Shown here: piece by piece, positions 19,258 through 28,020 of the stretch
Position numbering within the stretch: position 1 is the first letter of the stretch
How the letters are laid out: each line of letters begins with the position of its first letter
Source: Flavivirga spongiicola
GTDB taxonomy: Bacteria; Bacteroidota; Bacteroidia; Flavobacteriales; Flavobacteriaceae
Length of the DNA stretch: 64,000 nucleotides
Assembly: GCF_030540825.1 (NCBI RefSeq)
Contig: NZ_JAUOEO010000001.1
Location: 3,073,001-3,137,000, forward strand
Reading direction: 5' to 3'
Made by a program: the position numbers and the translations under genes
The notes under the pieces: generated by a model
What the model was told of the DNA's origin: nothing
Databases searched by the model: none
Seen by the model: only the letters and a program-made list of their open reading frames with translations

Positions 19258-22200
19258 ATGAAAAAAATAACACTATTACTTTTATTAATTGTAGCAGGTT
19301 TTCAAGGTTTTTCTCAAACTCCTGGTATAAGCTATCAAGCAGTAATTTTAAACCCAGACATAAAGGAACTTCCTGGAGCTAATGCGCAAACACATATTTT
19401 AGCAAATAGTAATATTGTGATTCAGTTTACTATTTTAGATGAATTTAATAATGAAGAATATCAAGAATATCATAACACAAGTACAGATGCTTATGGTATG
19501 ATAAATATTCTTATTGGCCATGGTATTTCTACAAGTACAAACGAATTTGCCGATGTAGCATGGCATGGGTTTTCAAAAAAATTAAAGGTAGAAATAGATT
19601 TTTCTAATAACGGAAATCATTTCACCCCTTTAAGCGAACAGGAGTTAACTTTTATGCCTCAACCAGTAGTAGGAAGTAATGCTCAAGCCATCATTGATAA
19701 TACAGAAGCAATTATTGTAGAAAAGAACAGAGCGGAGCAGGCAGAAGAGGGAATTCAATCGGATGTAGATACTAATGAAGTAGCAAGTGATGCTGCCGAC
19801 ACAACTCTGCAAAATAATATTGATACGGTTCAGGCCAATGTTAATGCCAATGAAACTACAACAAGCCTAGCTATAGCTGTGGTTCAGGCCGATGTGGACG
19901 CCAATGAAGCAACAGCAAACACGGCGATAGCGGGAGTACAATCGGACGTAGACGCCAACGAAATCGCAAGCGATGCTGCTGATGTAACCTTACAGAGCAA
20001 CATCGATACGGTTCAGGCCGATGTAGATGCCAATGAGACCGCAGCAAATACCGCCATAACAGGAGTGCAATCGGACGTAGACGCCAACGAAATCGCAAGC
20101 GATGCTGCTGATGTAACCTTACAGAGCAACATCAATACGGTTCAGGCCGATGTAGATGCCAATGAGACCGCAGCAAATACCGCCATAACAGGAGTGCAAT
20201 CGGACGTAGATGCCAACGAAATCGCAAGCGATGCTGCTGATACCACCTTACAAAACAACATCGATACGGTTCAGGCCGATGTAGACGCCAATGAGACCGC
20301 AGCAAACACCGCCATAGCAGGAGTGCAATCGGACGTAGATGCCAACGAAATCGCAAGTGATGCTGCTGATGTAACCTTACAAAGCAACATCAATACCGTT
20401 CAGGCCGATATAGACGCCAATGAAACTGCAGCGAACACCGCCATAGCAGGAGTGCAATCGGACGTAGACGCCAACGAAATCGCAAGCGATGCTGCTGATG
20501 TAACCTTACAAAACAACATCGATACGGTTCAGGCCGATGTAGATGCCAATGAGACCGCAGCAAATACCGCCATAACAGGAGTACAATCGGACGTAGACGC
20601 CAACGAAATCGCAAGTGATGCTGCAGATGTAACCTTACAAAATAACATCAATGCGGTACAAGCCGATGTAGATGCCAATGAAACAGCAGCAAACACCGCC
20701 ATAACAGGAGTGCAATTGGACGTAGATGCCAATGAAACTTCAGCGAACACCGCCATAGCAGGAGTACAATCGGACGTAGATGCCAATGAAACTTCAGCGA
20801 ACACTGCGATAGCCACAGCAAACGGAAATATAGCTGCAAATACAACTAATATAGCAACGAATACAGCAGCGATAGCATTAAATACCGCAAAAACTGGTGT
20901 CACTGTTGGGCAAGCAAATGCAATTGTTGCAAATACGGCTAAAGTAGGTGTTCCAACGGCTTACACGTTGCCGAATAGTGATGGTGCTTCTAGCCAGGTA
21001 TTACAAACTAATGGAAGTGGTGTATTAACATGGAATACCCCTTCCACAACAGCAACTGCATATAGTGGTGTTTTACCTATAGCTAATGGAGGTACAGGAT
21101 CAGCAACTCAAAATTTTGTAGATTTAACTACGAACCAAAGTATTTCAGGCACTAAAACTTTTAGTTCTAATGCGTCTTTTAATGGAACGATTATCGGTGT
21201 CGGAAATGCAAGTGGAAGTAGTAATACTGCGGTTGGAGGAAATGCTTTAAATGGAGTCAGCACAGGACATAGAAATACTGCTATAGGACAAAGCGCTATG
21301 TTAAATTACGTAGGTGTAAGTTTTGATAATAACACTAGTGTTGGCTACAGTAATTTAGTAGGTTTAACTACTGGGTCAGGGAATACTTCTGTGGGCGCGG
21401 AGTCTATGATGGCACTGCAAACAGGTGTTTCTAACACCTCTATTGGAAATCAATCTTTAATCAATACTATAGGTAGTAATAACATTGGTGTGGGGCAAAG
21501 GTCTGGTGATGTTTTAACTACGGGGTCTAATAATACTATTATAGGAACTACGGCAAATGTCTTAGCAAATAACCAAACCAATTCTACCGCACTAGGTTAT
21601 GGAGCAATTGTTACTGCAAATAATACCATTCAATTAGGAAATACAAGTGTAACCGATATTATAACAAGTGGAAAACTTACAACTGGAGCGATCACTTTAC
21701 CAAATACAGATGGTACAGCAAATCAAATGTTACAAACCAATGGCAGTGGAATCTTAACATGGACAACGCCTTCCACAACAGCCACAGCTTATAGTGGTGT
21801 TTTACCTTTAGCAAATGGAGGTACAGGGTCAGCAACAAAAAACTTTGTAGACTTAACAACCAATCAAACGATTGCAGGAACAAAAACATTTAGTTCTAAT
21901 ATAGTAGCGAGAGGTACTATATTTGGTTCAGGAGGAAATGGTGTGGCTTCTAATACAGCTATGGGGACTAATGTACTAGTTACCAATTCGTCAGGTGTAA
22001 ATAATGTAGCTATTGGTACTCAAGCCGGTTTTTCTATAACAGGAAGCAATAATGTAGCTATAGGAACCGCAACAAATAGAAATGCAGCAGAAGGAGATAG
22101 TAATATTGCTATAGGTAATGGTGCTAACTATCAAGGAACTTCCGGGTCTGATAATATTGCTTTAGGAACACTAGCATACAGACAAGGTAATAGTGGGTCT

Positions 22201-22836
22201 AATAATATTGTTTTGGGAAGAGGTGCATTGTATGAGGAATCTACAGGAAGCAACAATATTGCATTAGGAAATGAGTCTAGTAGAAACAACAATGGCGGAG
22301 AAGGTAATATTACCTTAGGGTACCGTTCTGGAAATACGATAACAACAGGAGATTACAATTTAATAATTGGCTATGATGCTGATGTTACTAGTGGTGCTTT
22401 AACAAATGCAACTGCTGTTGGAAATGGAGCCATAGTATCTGCAAGTAACTCGATTCAATTAGGAAATACAAGTGTAACCGATGTTATAACAAATGGAAAA
22501 CTTACAACTGGAGCTATAACTTTACCTAATACAGATGGTACAGTAAACCAAGTATTGCAAACTAATGGTAGTGGTATTTTAAGTTGGAGTACACCTTCTG
22601 TAGCAGTTCCGGTAAGAGAAGTAGCAGACGAGTTTAGTGCAACAGCAAGTCAAACAAGTTTTACATTAACACAAACACCATCTACAGATAGTAGGGTGAA
22701 AATGTATATCAACGGGATTAGAATAAGTAATAGTGCTTATAGTGTAAGTGGAACGACATTAACATATGTGCCAGCTAATAATGGAGCATATGCCTTATCC
22801 ACAAGTGATAGAATTCAATTTGATTTTTATTATTAG
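19258..22836 (+). CDS. Large secreted fibre/adhesin with 43-residue repeats and phage-fibre-like C-terminus
   Basis: A protein of 1192 residues. The order is: signal peptide (cleavage near GFSQ); N-terminal domain (about 20-140, starting TPGISYQAVI); coiled-coil repeats (about 165-545) built on VQADVDANETAANTAI and DANEIASDAADVTLQ units; a turn-rich stretch with YadA-head-like motifs (TGSNNIAIG, NTSVG) in two blocks separated by the repeated LPNTDGTANQMLQTNGSG segment; and a final domain (about 1118-1192, with TSFTLTQTP and VKMYINGIRIS) like those ending phage fibres. Trimeric assembly is inferred from these features. There is no T9SS sorting domain or S74 peptidase. It probably acts in adhesion with the lectin protein downstream. 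Confidence 0.75.
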   Translation: MKKITLLLLLIVAGFQGFSQTPGISYQAVILNPDIKELPGANAQTHILANSNIVIQFTILDEFNNEEYQEYHNTSTDAYGMINILIGHGISTSTNEFADVAWHGFSKKLKVEIDFSNNGNHFTPLSEQELTFMPQPVVGSNAQAIIDNTEAIIVEKNRAEQAEEGIQSDVDTNEVASDAADTTLQNNIDTVQANVNANETTTSLAIAVVQADVDANEATANTAIAGVQSDVDANEIASDAADVTLQSNIDTVQADVDANETAANTAITGVQSDVDANEIASDAADVTLQSNINTVQADVDANETAANTAITGVQSDVDANEIASDAADTTLQNNIDTVQADVDANETAANTAIAGVQSDVDANEIASDAADVTLQSNINTVQADIDANETAANTAIAGVQSDVDANEIASDAADVTLQNNIDTVQADVDANETAANTAITGVQSDVDANEIASDAADVTLQNNINAVQADVDANETAANTAITGVQLDVDANETSANTAIAGVQSDVDANETSANTAIATANGNIAANTTNIATNTAAIALNTAKTGVTVGQANAIVANTAKVGVPTAYTLPNSDGASSQVLQTNGSGVLTWNTPSTTATAYSGVLPIANGGTGSATQNFVDLTTNQSISGTKTFSSNASFNGTIIGVGNASGSSNTAVGGNALNGVSTGHRNTAIGQSAMLNYVGVSFDNNTSVGYSNLVGLTTGSGNTSVGAESMMALQTGVSNTSIGNQSLINTIGSNNIGVGQRSGDVLTTGSNNTIIGTTANVLANNQTNSTALGYGAIVTANNTIQLGNTSVTDIITSGKLTTGAITLPNTDGTANQMLQTNGSGILTWTTPSTTATAYSGVLPLANGGTGSATKNFVDLTTNQTIAGTKTFSSNIVARGTIFGSGGNGVASNTAMGTNVLVTNSSGVNNVAIGTQAGFSITGSNNVAIGTATNRNAAEGDSNIAIGNGANYQGTSGSDNIALGTLAYRQGNSGSNNIVLGRGALYEESTGSNNIALGNESSRNNNGGEGNITLGYRSGNTITTGDYNLIIGYDADVTSGALTNATAVGNGAIVSASNSIQLGNTSVTDVITNGKLTTGAITLPNTDGTVNQVLQTNGSGILSWSTPSVAVPVREVADEFSATASQTSFTLTQTPSTDSRVKMYINGIRISNSAYSVSGTTLTYVPANNGAYALSTSDRIQFDFYY
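19800..20690 (+). repeat. 129-bp tandem repeat array inside the fibre gene
   Basis: Units of 129 bp (43 codons) with high nucleotide identity. The SDAADxTLQ core occurs seven times: the first interval is longer (about 60 residues) and the following ones are 43 residues each. Differences between units are mostly single synonymous changes. The array then grades into shorter 17-18-residue half-units (DANETSANTAIAGVQS). Confidence 0.85.
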
Positions 22837-22950
22837 TACTCCCATTAGTATCGTTTTATAAAATCTTGTATGTTTTTTTATTCCATATAAGGTTTTTAAA
22901 ACGTCAAAAATGGAGAGCAAACAGGCAAATTAGATTAAATTTTTTAAAAG

Positions 22951-25900
22951 ATGAACATGTACAAACATTTTATTTTATTAATGGCATTATGCTTTGCAAG
23001 CGAGATATTTTCACAGGCAACTACCGTGAATGTTGTGGGAACAGGCAGTACACTTACAATAACTAATGCTGTGCAAACTCCAGTAGATCCATTGCTTACT
23101 ATAACTGCTGATGGCGATCTTACGGCCTTTACAGTTACAATTTCAGGTAGTTACACTACTGGTGATGTACTGTCTTATACTGGTACCTTGCCCTCTGGAA
23201 TTACTGCTGCGGCTTTTAATGCGACTACCAGAAGTTTAGTATTTTCGGGCACAACGACTGCTGCCAATTGGCAAACTTTGTTGAGAACAGTCACGATAAC
23301 TACTGTGTCTGCAATCTGCTTTCAAGAGCAAAGACAAGTAAGTTTTGTCGCGGGAAATAAATATTACAATAATTTGAATGGTCATTTTTATGAAAATGTT
23401 CCAGGAACTATAAATTGGGCAACTGCATTGGCAGCAGCTTCAACAAAGTCCTATTTTGGTCGTCAGGGTTATTTGGCAACAATGACCTCTTTGGCCGAAA
23501 CTAATTTTATTTGGAAAATCATACCATCAGATTCTTGGATGGGAGCCTCAGACAACAATGTTTATATTAACGCAGCAACAGGAACAACTACCTATGCAAC
23601 TAACACCGGTGCAGGTTCTTCAGACGGAAGATGGTATTGGGTTACTGGTCCCGAAAAAGGAACGCTGTTTTCAGTAGGTCATGGTACACCAACAATACAA
23701 TCAGGTCAATTTGCTTATTGGAATCCTGGAGAACCCAATGGAAGTAATGGGGGTGAAGATTGTGGACAATTTTATGCAGGTAATGGAGGTCATTGGAATG
23801 ATTTAAATTTCAGTAGTAATCTATCCTCTTATATTGTAGAATATGGAGGTATGTCTACTGATAATGTTGGTGCCAATGTTGTTTTTACTCGAGATTTATT
23901 ATTGTTAGGAGCGCCATCAGGGACTATTACTGGAGGAAACACAAATGTTTGTTCTACAGTGAATAGTACCACATTAACCCTAACGGGATTAGTTAGTGGT
24001 GGTACTGTAGTTAAATGGCAATACTCGTATGATGACTTTTTAACCGCGGGTATCGATATTACGAATACATCTACCACTAATACAGTTACTAATATTAATC
24101 AAAACACCTACTATAGAGCAGTGGTTAATACTCCGGGTTGTACTGGTCTAACCACCTCATCTACTAGAATCAATGTAGATACAGCTGTTGCTGGAAATAT
24201 CGTGGCAGATAATAATACCATTTGTGTTAATGCTAATGTAAACTTTACCTTGAATGGTAATAGTGGCAATGTTACTAAATGGCAAGTTTCGACTAGTAGT
24301 ACTTTTGCAAGTGGTATTACTGATATTGCTAATACTACATCGGCAATGTCGTATCAATTAACTGCGGCTGGAACCTATTATTTTAGAGCAGTCATAGAAA
24401 GTTGTTCCAATACGGTTTATACAGCCGGATACACTATTTCATGTATTGCAGGTACGGCACCAGCAGGCGGAACAATTTCCAATGCTAGTTTTTGTAACGG
24501 TTCTAATTCAGGAACTTTAACATTGAGTGGGTATACAGGTAGTATTACTAAGTGGCAATATTCTATTGATGGAGGCATTGTTTGGACAGATATTAGCAAT
24601 ACCTCTAACACTTATAATTTCTCAGGGATAACAACAACAAGAAAATATAGAGCCCTATTAACCAGTGGTTCTTGTGGTACAGCATGGAGTTCTACTGGAT
24701 TGGTTACTGTTAGTAGCGCTGTACCTTCCATAAGTTATTCTGTTTCAGGAACACAAAATTATATGCTGAATTCAGCAATTTCAAGTATAACAATTACTAA
24801 CTTAGGAGGGGCAGTATCAACAGGCAATTATTCTGTTTCTCCAGCACTACCAACAGGTTTGGTTTTGGGAGCTGATGGTTCAATAGACGGAACACCAACA
24901 GTAACTAGTGCAGTTACAACGTATACAATTACCGGTACCAATAGTTGTGGGAGTGATACTGCATCGGTAACCATCTCTACAGGAGCTACACCTACTATCT
25001 CTGGTTTTAGTGATATTGATAGGATTTATTATGATGGTTCTTTTACAATTGACCCACCTATTTCCAATAGTTCTGGTGTTTTTAGTTATACGAGTAGTAA
25101 TACATCTGTAGCAACTATTAGTGGTGCTATAGTTACTATTCTAAGTGCAGGAACAACTACCATAACTGCAAATCAGTCAGCTGATGCATCATACACTAGT
25201 GGTAGTATTACAGCAATATTAACAGTTAGTAGTGTTGAAGTTATTACAAAAAATGGACAAAACACTACAACAGACACTAATTATGTAAGCAAAAATGGTG
25301 CTATAGGTAATGGTGTTGGTATAACAATAAATGGAGAAGTAAGACCAACATTAACCCCAATACCATTACAAAATAGTTTACATATAAATGCTGCTAATTC
25401 GCAATATTTAACCTTTACAAAACCAAGTTCATTAAATGCTACTGGTGATTTTACTTTTGAAACATGGATAAAGTTTAATTCAATAGGAGCAGGAACAATG
25501 GATCCAATATTTGGTGGAGGTCAAGGAGATTATTTGTCAATATATTCTAATAATTTCACAGGAAGGATAGATGTGAATAATCCATGCTCTGCAGATAGAA
25601 ATTTCTTTTCATCTTCATTACTTGATACAACGTCATGGCATCATATTGCAGTTGTAAGATCTGGGAGTACAATTACGGCCTATTTGAATGGAGTTGCACA
25701 AGGGACGACAGATTGCACTGGTACGTTTATGAATTCTTTATCTACTGTGTATATTGGTAGAAATACTTGGAGGCCTGGTTATTTAGATGCTTATATTTCA
25801 AATATGAGATATGTAGTTGGTACAGCCGTTTATACAGCTAATTTTACACCTCCTACATCAGTTCTAACTGCTATTCCTGGTACCGAATTTTTATTTCTTG

Positions 25901-26001
25901 CTAATGATGAGAGTTTTCCACTTAAAGATAGTAGTCCTAATAATATAACTGTGAATGGGTTTGGAAGTCCTATCTTAGCTCTAGCTAATGGTCCTTTTTA
26001 A
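22951..26001 (+). CDS. Secreted C-type-lectin and LamG domain protein
   Basis: A protein of 1016 residues with a signal peptide (cleavage near EIFSQ). A C-type lectin-like domain (about 140-295) has EPN in WNPGEPNGS and WND in GHWNDLNF. In characterised lectins these make a calcium site with mannose-type preference. Ig-like repeats (about 310-600) and Ig/BIG-type domains (about 600-760) follow. A C-terminal LamG/concanavalin-like domain (about 800-1000, FTFETWIKF, WHHIAVVRSG, VYIGRN) ends the protein. No T9SS sorting domain follows, which is unusual for such a protein, so secretion may use another route or the end may be lost. It follows the fibre gene by 114 bp and ends at a terminator. Confidence 0.8.
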   Translation: MNMYKHFILLMALCFASEIFSQATTVNVVGTGSTLTITNAVQTPVDPLLTITADGDLTAFTVTISGSYTTGDVLSYTGTLPSGITAAAFNATTRSLVFSGTTTAANWQTLLRTVTITTVSAICFQEQRQVSFVAGNKYYNNLNGHFYENVPGTINWATALAAASTKSYFGRQGYLATMTSLAETNFIWKIIPSDSWMGASDNNVYINAATGTTTYATNTGAGSSDGRWYWVTGPEKGTLFSVGHGTPTIQSGQFAYWNPGEPNGSNGGEDCGQFYAGNGGHWNDLNFSSNLSSYIVEYGGMSTDNVGANVVFTRDLLLLGAPSGTITGGNTNVCSTVNSTTLTLTGLVSGGTVVKWQYSYDDFLTAGIDITNTSTTNTVTNINQNTYYRAVVNTPGCTGLTTSSTRINVDTAVAGNIVADNNTICVNANVNFTLNGNSGNVTKWQVSTSSTFASGITDIANTTSAMSYQLTAAGTYYFRAVIESCSNTVYTAGYTISCIAGTAPAGGTISNASFCNGSNSGTLTLSGYTGSITKWQYSIDGGIVWTDISNTSNTYNFSGITTTRKYRALLTSGSCGTAWSSTGLVTVSSAVPSISYSVSGTQNYMLNSAISSITITNLGGAVSTGNYSVSPALPTGLVLGADGSIDGTPTVTSAVTTYTITGTNSCGSDTASVTISTGATPTISGFSDIDRIYYDGSFTIDPPISNSSGVFSYTSSNTSVATISGAIVTILSAGTTTITANQSADASYTSGSITAILTVSSVEVITKNGQNTTTDTNYVSKNGAIGNGVGITINGEVRPTLTPIPLQNSLHINAANSQYLTFTKPSSLNATGDFTFETWIKFNSIGAGTMDPIFGGGQGDYLSIYSNNFTGRIDVNNPCSADRNFFSSSLLDTTSWHHIAVVRSGSTITAYLNGVAQGTTDCTGTFMNSLSTVYIGRNTWRPGYLDAYISNMRYVVGTAVYTANFTPPTSVLTAIPGTEFLFLANDESFPLKDSSPNNITVNGFGSPILALANGPF

Positions 26002-26016
26002 CTAAAACAAAAGTTG

Positions 26017-26045
26017 GTTGTCTTAATTAAGGCAACTTTTTTTTT
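26017..26045 (+). terminator. Terminator ending the surface-protein run
   Basis: The stem GTTGTCTT/AAGGCAAC (26017-26024 and 26029-26036, one G-U pair) with an AATT loop is followed by nine Ts, 15 bp after the lectin gene stop. Confidence 0.85.
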
Positions 26046-26192
26046 AAAGCTTTCTAAATTATAGAATGCTAATAATCTACCTCATTACCGTTATTACGTT
26101 TTGTCTTTTTTAATAACGTTTTATCGAGAAATTATGAATTCTAAAATTAATAATTTGTAGATTTAAAATGCTATTAATCAGTTCATATAAAA

Positions 26193-26244
26193 AACATCAA
26201 TTGTAATAATCAGTAAAATGAGTTACAATTGGTGTTTTTTTTTT
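26193..26244 (+). terminator. Second terminator-like hairpin in the 758-bp gap
   Basis: AACATCAATTGTAA (26193-26206) pairs with TTACAATTGGTGTT (26223-26236), followed by a T-run. No gene lies between it and the terminator at 26017, so it is a backup terminator or ends an unseen transcript. Confidence 0.6.
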
Positions 26245-26351
26245 GTATCATAAACTAGAGGTAATACAAAAAGTAAGAAGATAATTAATTTAATGTTTGT
26301 TTAACTTTAGTTTAATATAAGGGCGCTGAGAAGCCTGTATATTTGTACCGT

Positions 26352-26427
26352 TAGTTTAGTTAATTTAGTTTTGCTTTAAATTCATTAGTTTAGACTTCTT
26401 ATGTCGAAGGAAACTAATGTTTTTTTT
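26352..26427 (+). ncRNA. Candidate small RNA of about 76 nt
   Basis: A -7 match TATATTTG (26338-26345) is followed about 38 bp later by a stem with CATTAGTTT/AAACTAATG outer (26383-26391 and 26411-26419) and CTTC/GAAG inner pairs, then eight Ts. There is no open reading frame and no adjacent gene end. The unit has the form of a free-standing small RNA, but no known family is recognised. Confidence 0.4.
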
Positions 26428-26533
26428 GTTTAAAAGAAAAACTAATTCTTTTAAAGCTAATAAATAAGTAATAAGACATTGTTATACTTGTAGCTGTGCC
26501 GAACTTGTTTTAGTAAAAACGGAAATCTGAGTT

Positions 26534-26695
26534 ATACCAATTGAATTTCAAAATGATGTATAAATAATTTGAGTTTTTTTTTGTTTAGATAAGTCAAAAA
26601 ACCTAAGCATAGCCGAAGTTATGGTTCTGTTTTTTGAAGAAATATAAGTGAAAAAGAAACGAATTATATGCGTCATTTTGAGGTTTAATTGGTAT
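26534..26695. mobile_element. MITE-like element with 25-bp inverted ends
   Basis: A 162-bp non-coding element. Its ends are inverted and match at 21 of 25 positions (ATACCAATT and TCAAAATGA blocks), and an inner TCAAAAAAC/GTTTTTTGA pair flanks the centre. It differs in sequence from the 160-205 bp family. It sits 65 bp before the DUF4230 gene. Confidence 0.65.
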
Positions 26696-26759
26696 TAAAA
26701 AGGAATACGTAAGTATATATTGAAGAAGGTTAGTTCTAAAATATTTCTTTACTTAGCAT

Positions 26760-27374
26760 ATGCGTAAAATTCTATTTGGTGTTATAATTACTTTAATTAT
26801 TCTATTTTCCTTTAAATATTGTGGAGATAAGCAGGAAGACAAGATAGTACTTCAAGAAAGCTCTGAACTCATTCAGGAACAAATTAAAAATGTTGGAAAG
26901 TTAGTAGTAACAGAAGGTCATTTTAGTGAGGTCTTTAATTATAAGAACTCTAAAGATATTTTTGGAGATTATTTTACTTCAGAAAAAAAAGCACTAGTTG
27001 TTGTTAATGCAGAAGTTACAATAGCTTATGATTTAAGTAAAATTGAATTTGAGGTAGACAATACCAATAAAACACTAACTATTTTAAGCATTCCAAAAGA
27101 AGAGATAAAAATTAATCCAGATTTGGAATATTATGATATTCAGTCGGACTTCTTTAATCCTTTTGAAGCTAAAGATTATAATGATATAAAAAAGATTGTT
27201 AAGGAGTCATTGGATAAAAAGTTAGAAGCTTCCGATTTAAAGACAAACGCTAAAAACAGATTAATAAGTGAACTCTCAAAGTTTTATATTCTAACAAACT
27301 CTTTAGGATGGATATTAAAATATGATGAAACCCATATAACAACCCCGGAATTGATAAAAACTTTAAAATTTTAA
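26760..27374 (+). CDS. DUF4230 domain-containing protein
   Basis: A protein of 204 residues with an N-terminal membrane anchor (about 4-20) and a DUF4230 region with GKLVVTEGHFSEVFNYK and ALVVVNAEVTIAYDLSKIEF. The family is common in bacteria and has no known function; it is predicted to be exposed outside the inner membrane. The stop is directly adjacent to the ATG of the TetR regulator (no gap), so the two are probably co-translated. There is no obvious link to phenylacetate metabolism. Confidence 0.85.
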   Translation: MRKILFGVIITLIILFSFKYCGDKQEDKIVLQESSELIQEQIKNVGKLVVTEGHFSEVFNYKNSKDIFGDYFTSEKKALVVVNAEVTIAYDLSKIEFEVDNTNKTLTILSIPKEEIKINPDLEYYDIQSDFFNPFEAKDYNDIKKIVKESLDKKLEASDLKTNAKNRLISELSKFYILTNSLGWILKYDETHITTPELIKTLKF

Positions 27375-27944
27375 ATGAAAGTAGAAACACGCAAAGAAGA
27401 GATAATAAAAACTTCGACAATTCTTTTCCAAAAAAAAGGCTATAGTGCAGTTACCATGCGAGATATTGCTAAAGTAATGGGAATTAAAGCTGCCAGTTTA
27501 TATAACCATATTAATTCTAAACAAGAAATTCTTTCAAACATCATTATATCTCTAGCTGAAGCGTTTACAGAGGGGATGACGACTATTATGAGTTCAAATG
27601 ATTCAAGTATAGATAAGTTAAGTAGTATAGTAAAACTTCATGTAGATATTACTTCAAGTAATACATCGGGAATGGCTTCATTAAATAATGATTGGATGCA
27701 CCTTGAAGAAGATTTAGATTATTATTTAAAGCTACGCTTGGATTATGAAGATAACATTAGGCAAATAATTGAGCAAGGCATCTCAAGCAATCAGCTCCAA
27801 GATTCCAATGCAGAAGTTATGCTATTTTCAATGTTATCTACTTTACGTTCACTATATATTTGGATTCCTAGCAAGGAAGATTTAGACCCATTCGAACTGG
27901 CAGAAAACCTTAACAAAGTTTTATTAACAGGAATTATTAAGTAG
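27375..27944 (+). CDS. TetR-family regulator, probable repressor of the phenylacetyl-CoA genes
   Basis: A protein of 189 residues with an N-terminal TetR helix-turn-helix (about 8-52: TSTILFQKKGYSAVTMRDIAKVMGIKAASLYNHI) and a divergent helical ligand domain. It lies 76 bp upstream of paaE. The gap between them contains an 18-bp palindrome overlapping the predicted start of transcription, the expected layout for repression. TetR-type PaaR regulators elsewhere respond to phenylacetyl-CoA; that ligand is inferred here. A second similar palindrome precedes the E2 gene at 41874. Confidence 0.82.
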   Translation: MKVETRKEEIIKTSTILFQKKGYSAVTMRDIAKVMGIKAASLYNHINSKQEILSNIIISLAEAFTEGMTTIMSSNDSSIDKLSSIVKLHVDITSSNTSGMASLNNDWMHLEEDLDYYLKLRLDYEDNIRQIIEQGISSNQLQDSNAEVMLFSMLSTLRSLYIWIPSKEDLDPFELAENLNKVLLTGIIK

Positions 27945-27959
27945 TTTATCTTTTTTTTG

Positions 27960-27992
27960 TAAATTTGTCAAACAAACTAACGGTTGTTAGTT
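27960..27992 (+). promoter_or_regulatory. paaE promoter with TetR-type operator
   Basis: TAAATTTG (perfect TAnnTTTG) at 27960-27967 is followed by AACTAACGGTTGTTAGTT at 27975-27992, a palindrome with 7-bp arms and a 4-bp spacer. Predicted transcription starts within or just before it, so a bound repressor would block initiation. Confidence 0.72.
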
Positions 27993-28020
27993 GAATTATT
28001 TTCTAGAATTTAAATAATTT

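Noticed and set aside
19800..20690. Possible CRISPR-like array
   Set aside because: Units are 129 bp, contiguous and in frame within a coding sequence, without unique spacers.
19871..20903. Several Arg/His/Leu-rich reading frames on the minus strand across the fibre repeats
   Set aside because: They repeat with the same 129-bp period as the sense gene and have no start signals or domain features; they are antisense shadows of the coding repeat.
19258..26001. Prophage or tailocin remnant
   Set aside because: Apart from fibre-like motifs there are no phage structural, lysis or integration genes, and the proteins have Sec signal peptides.
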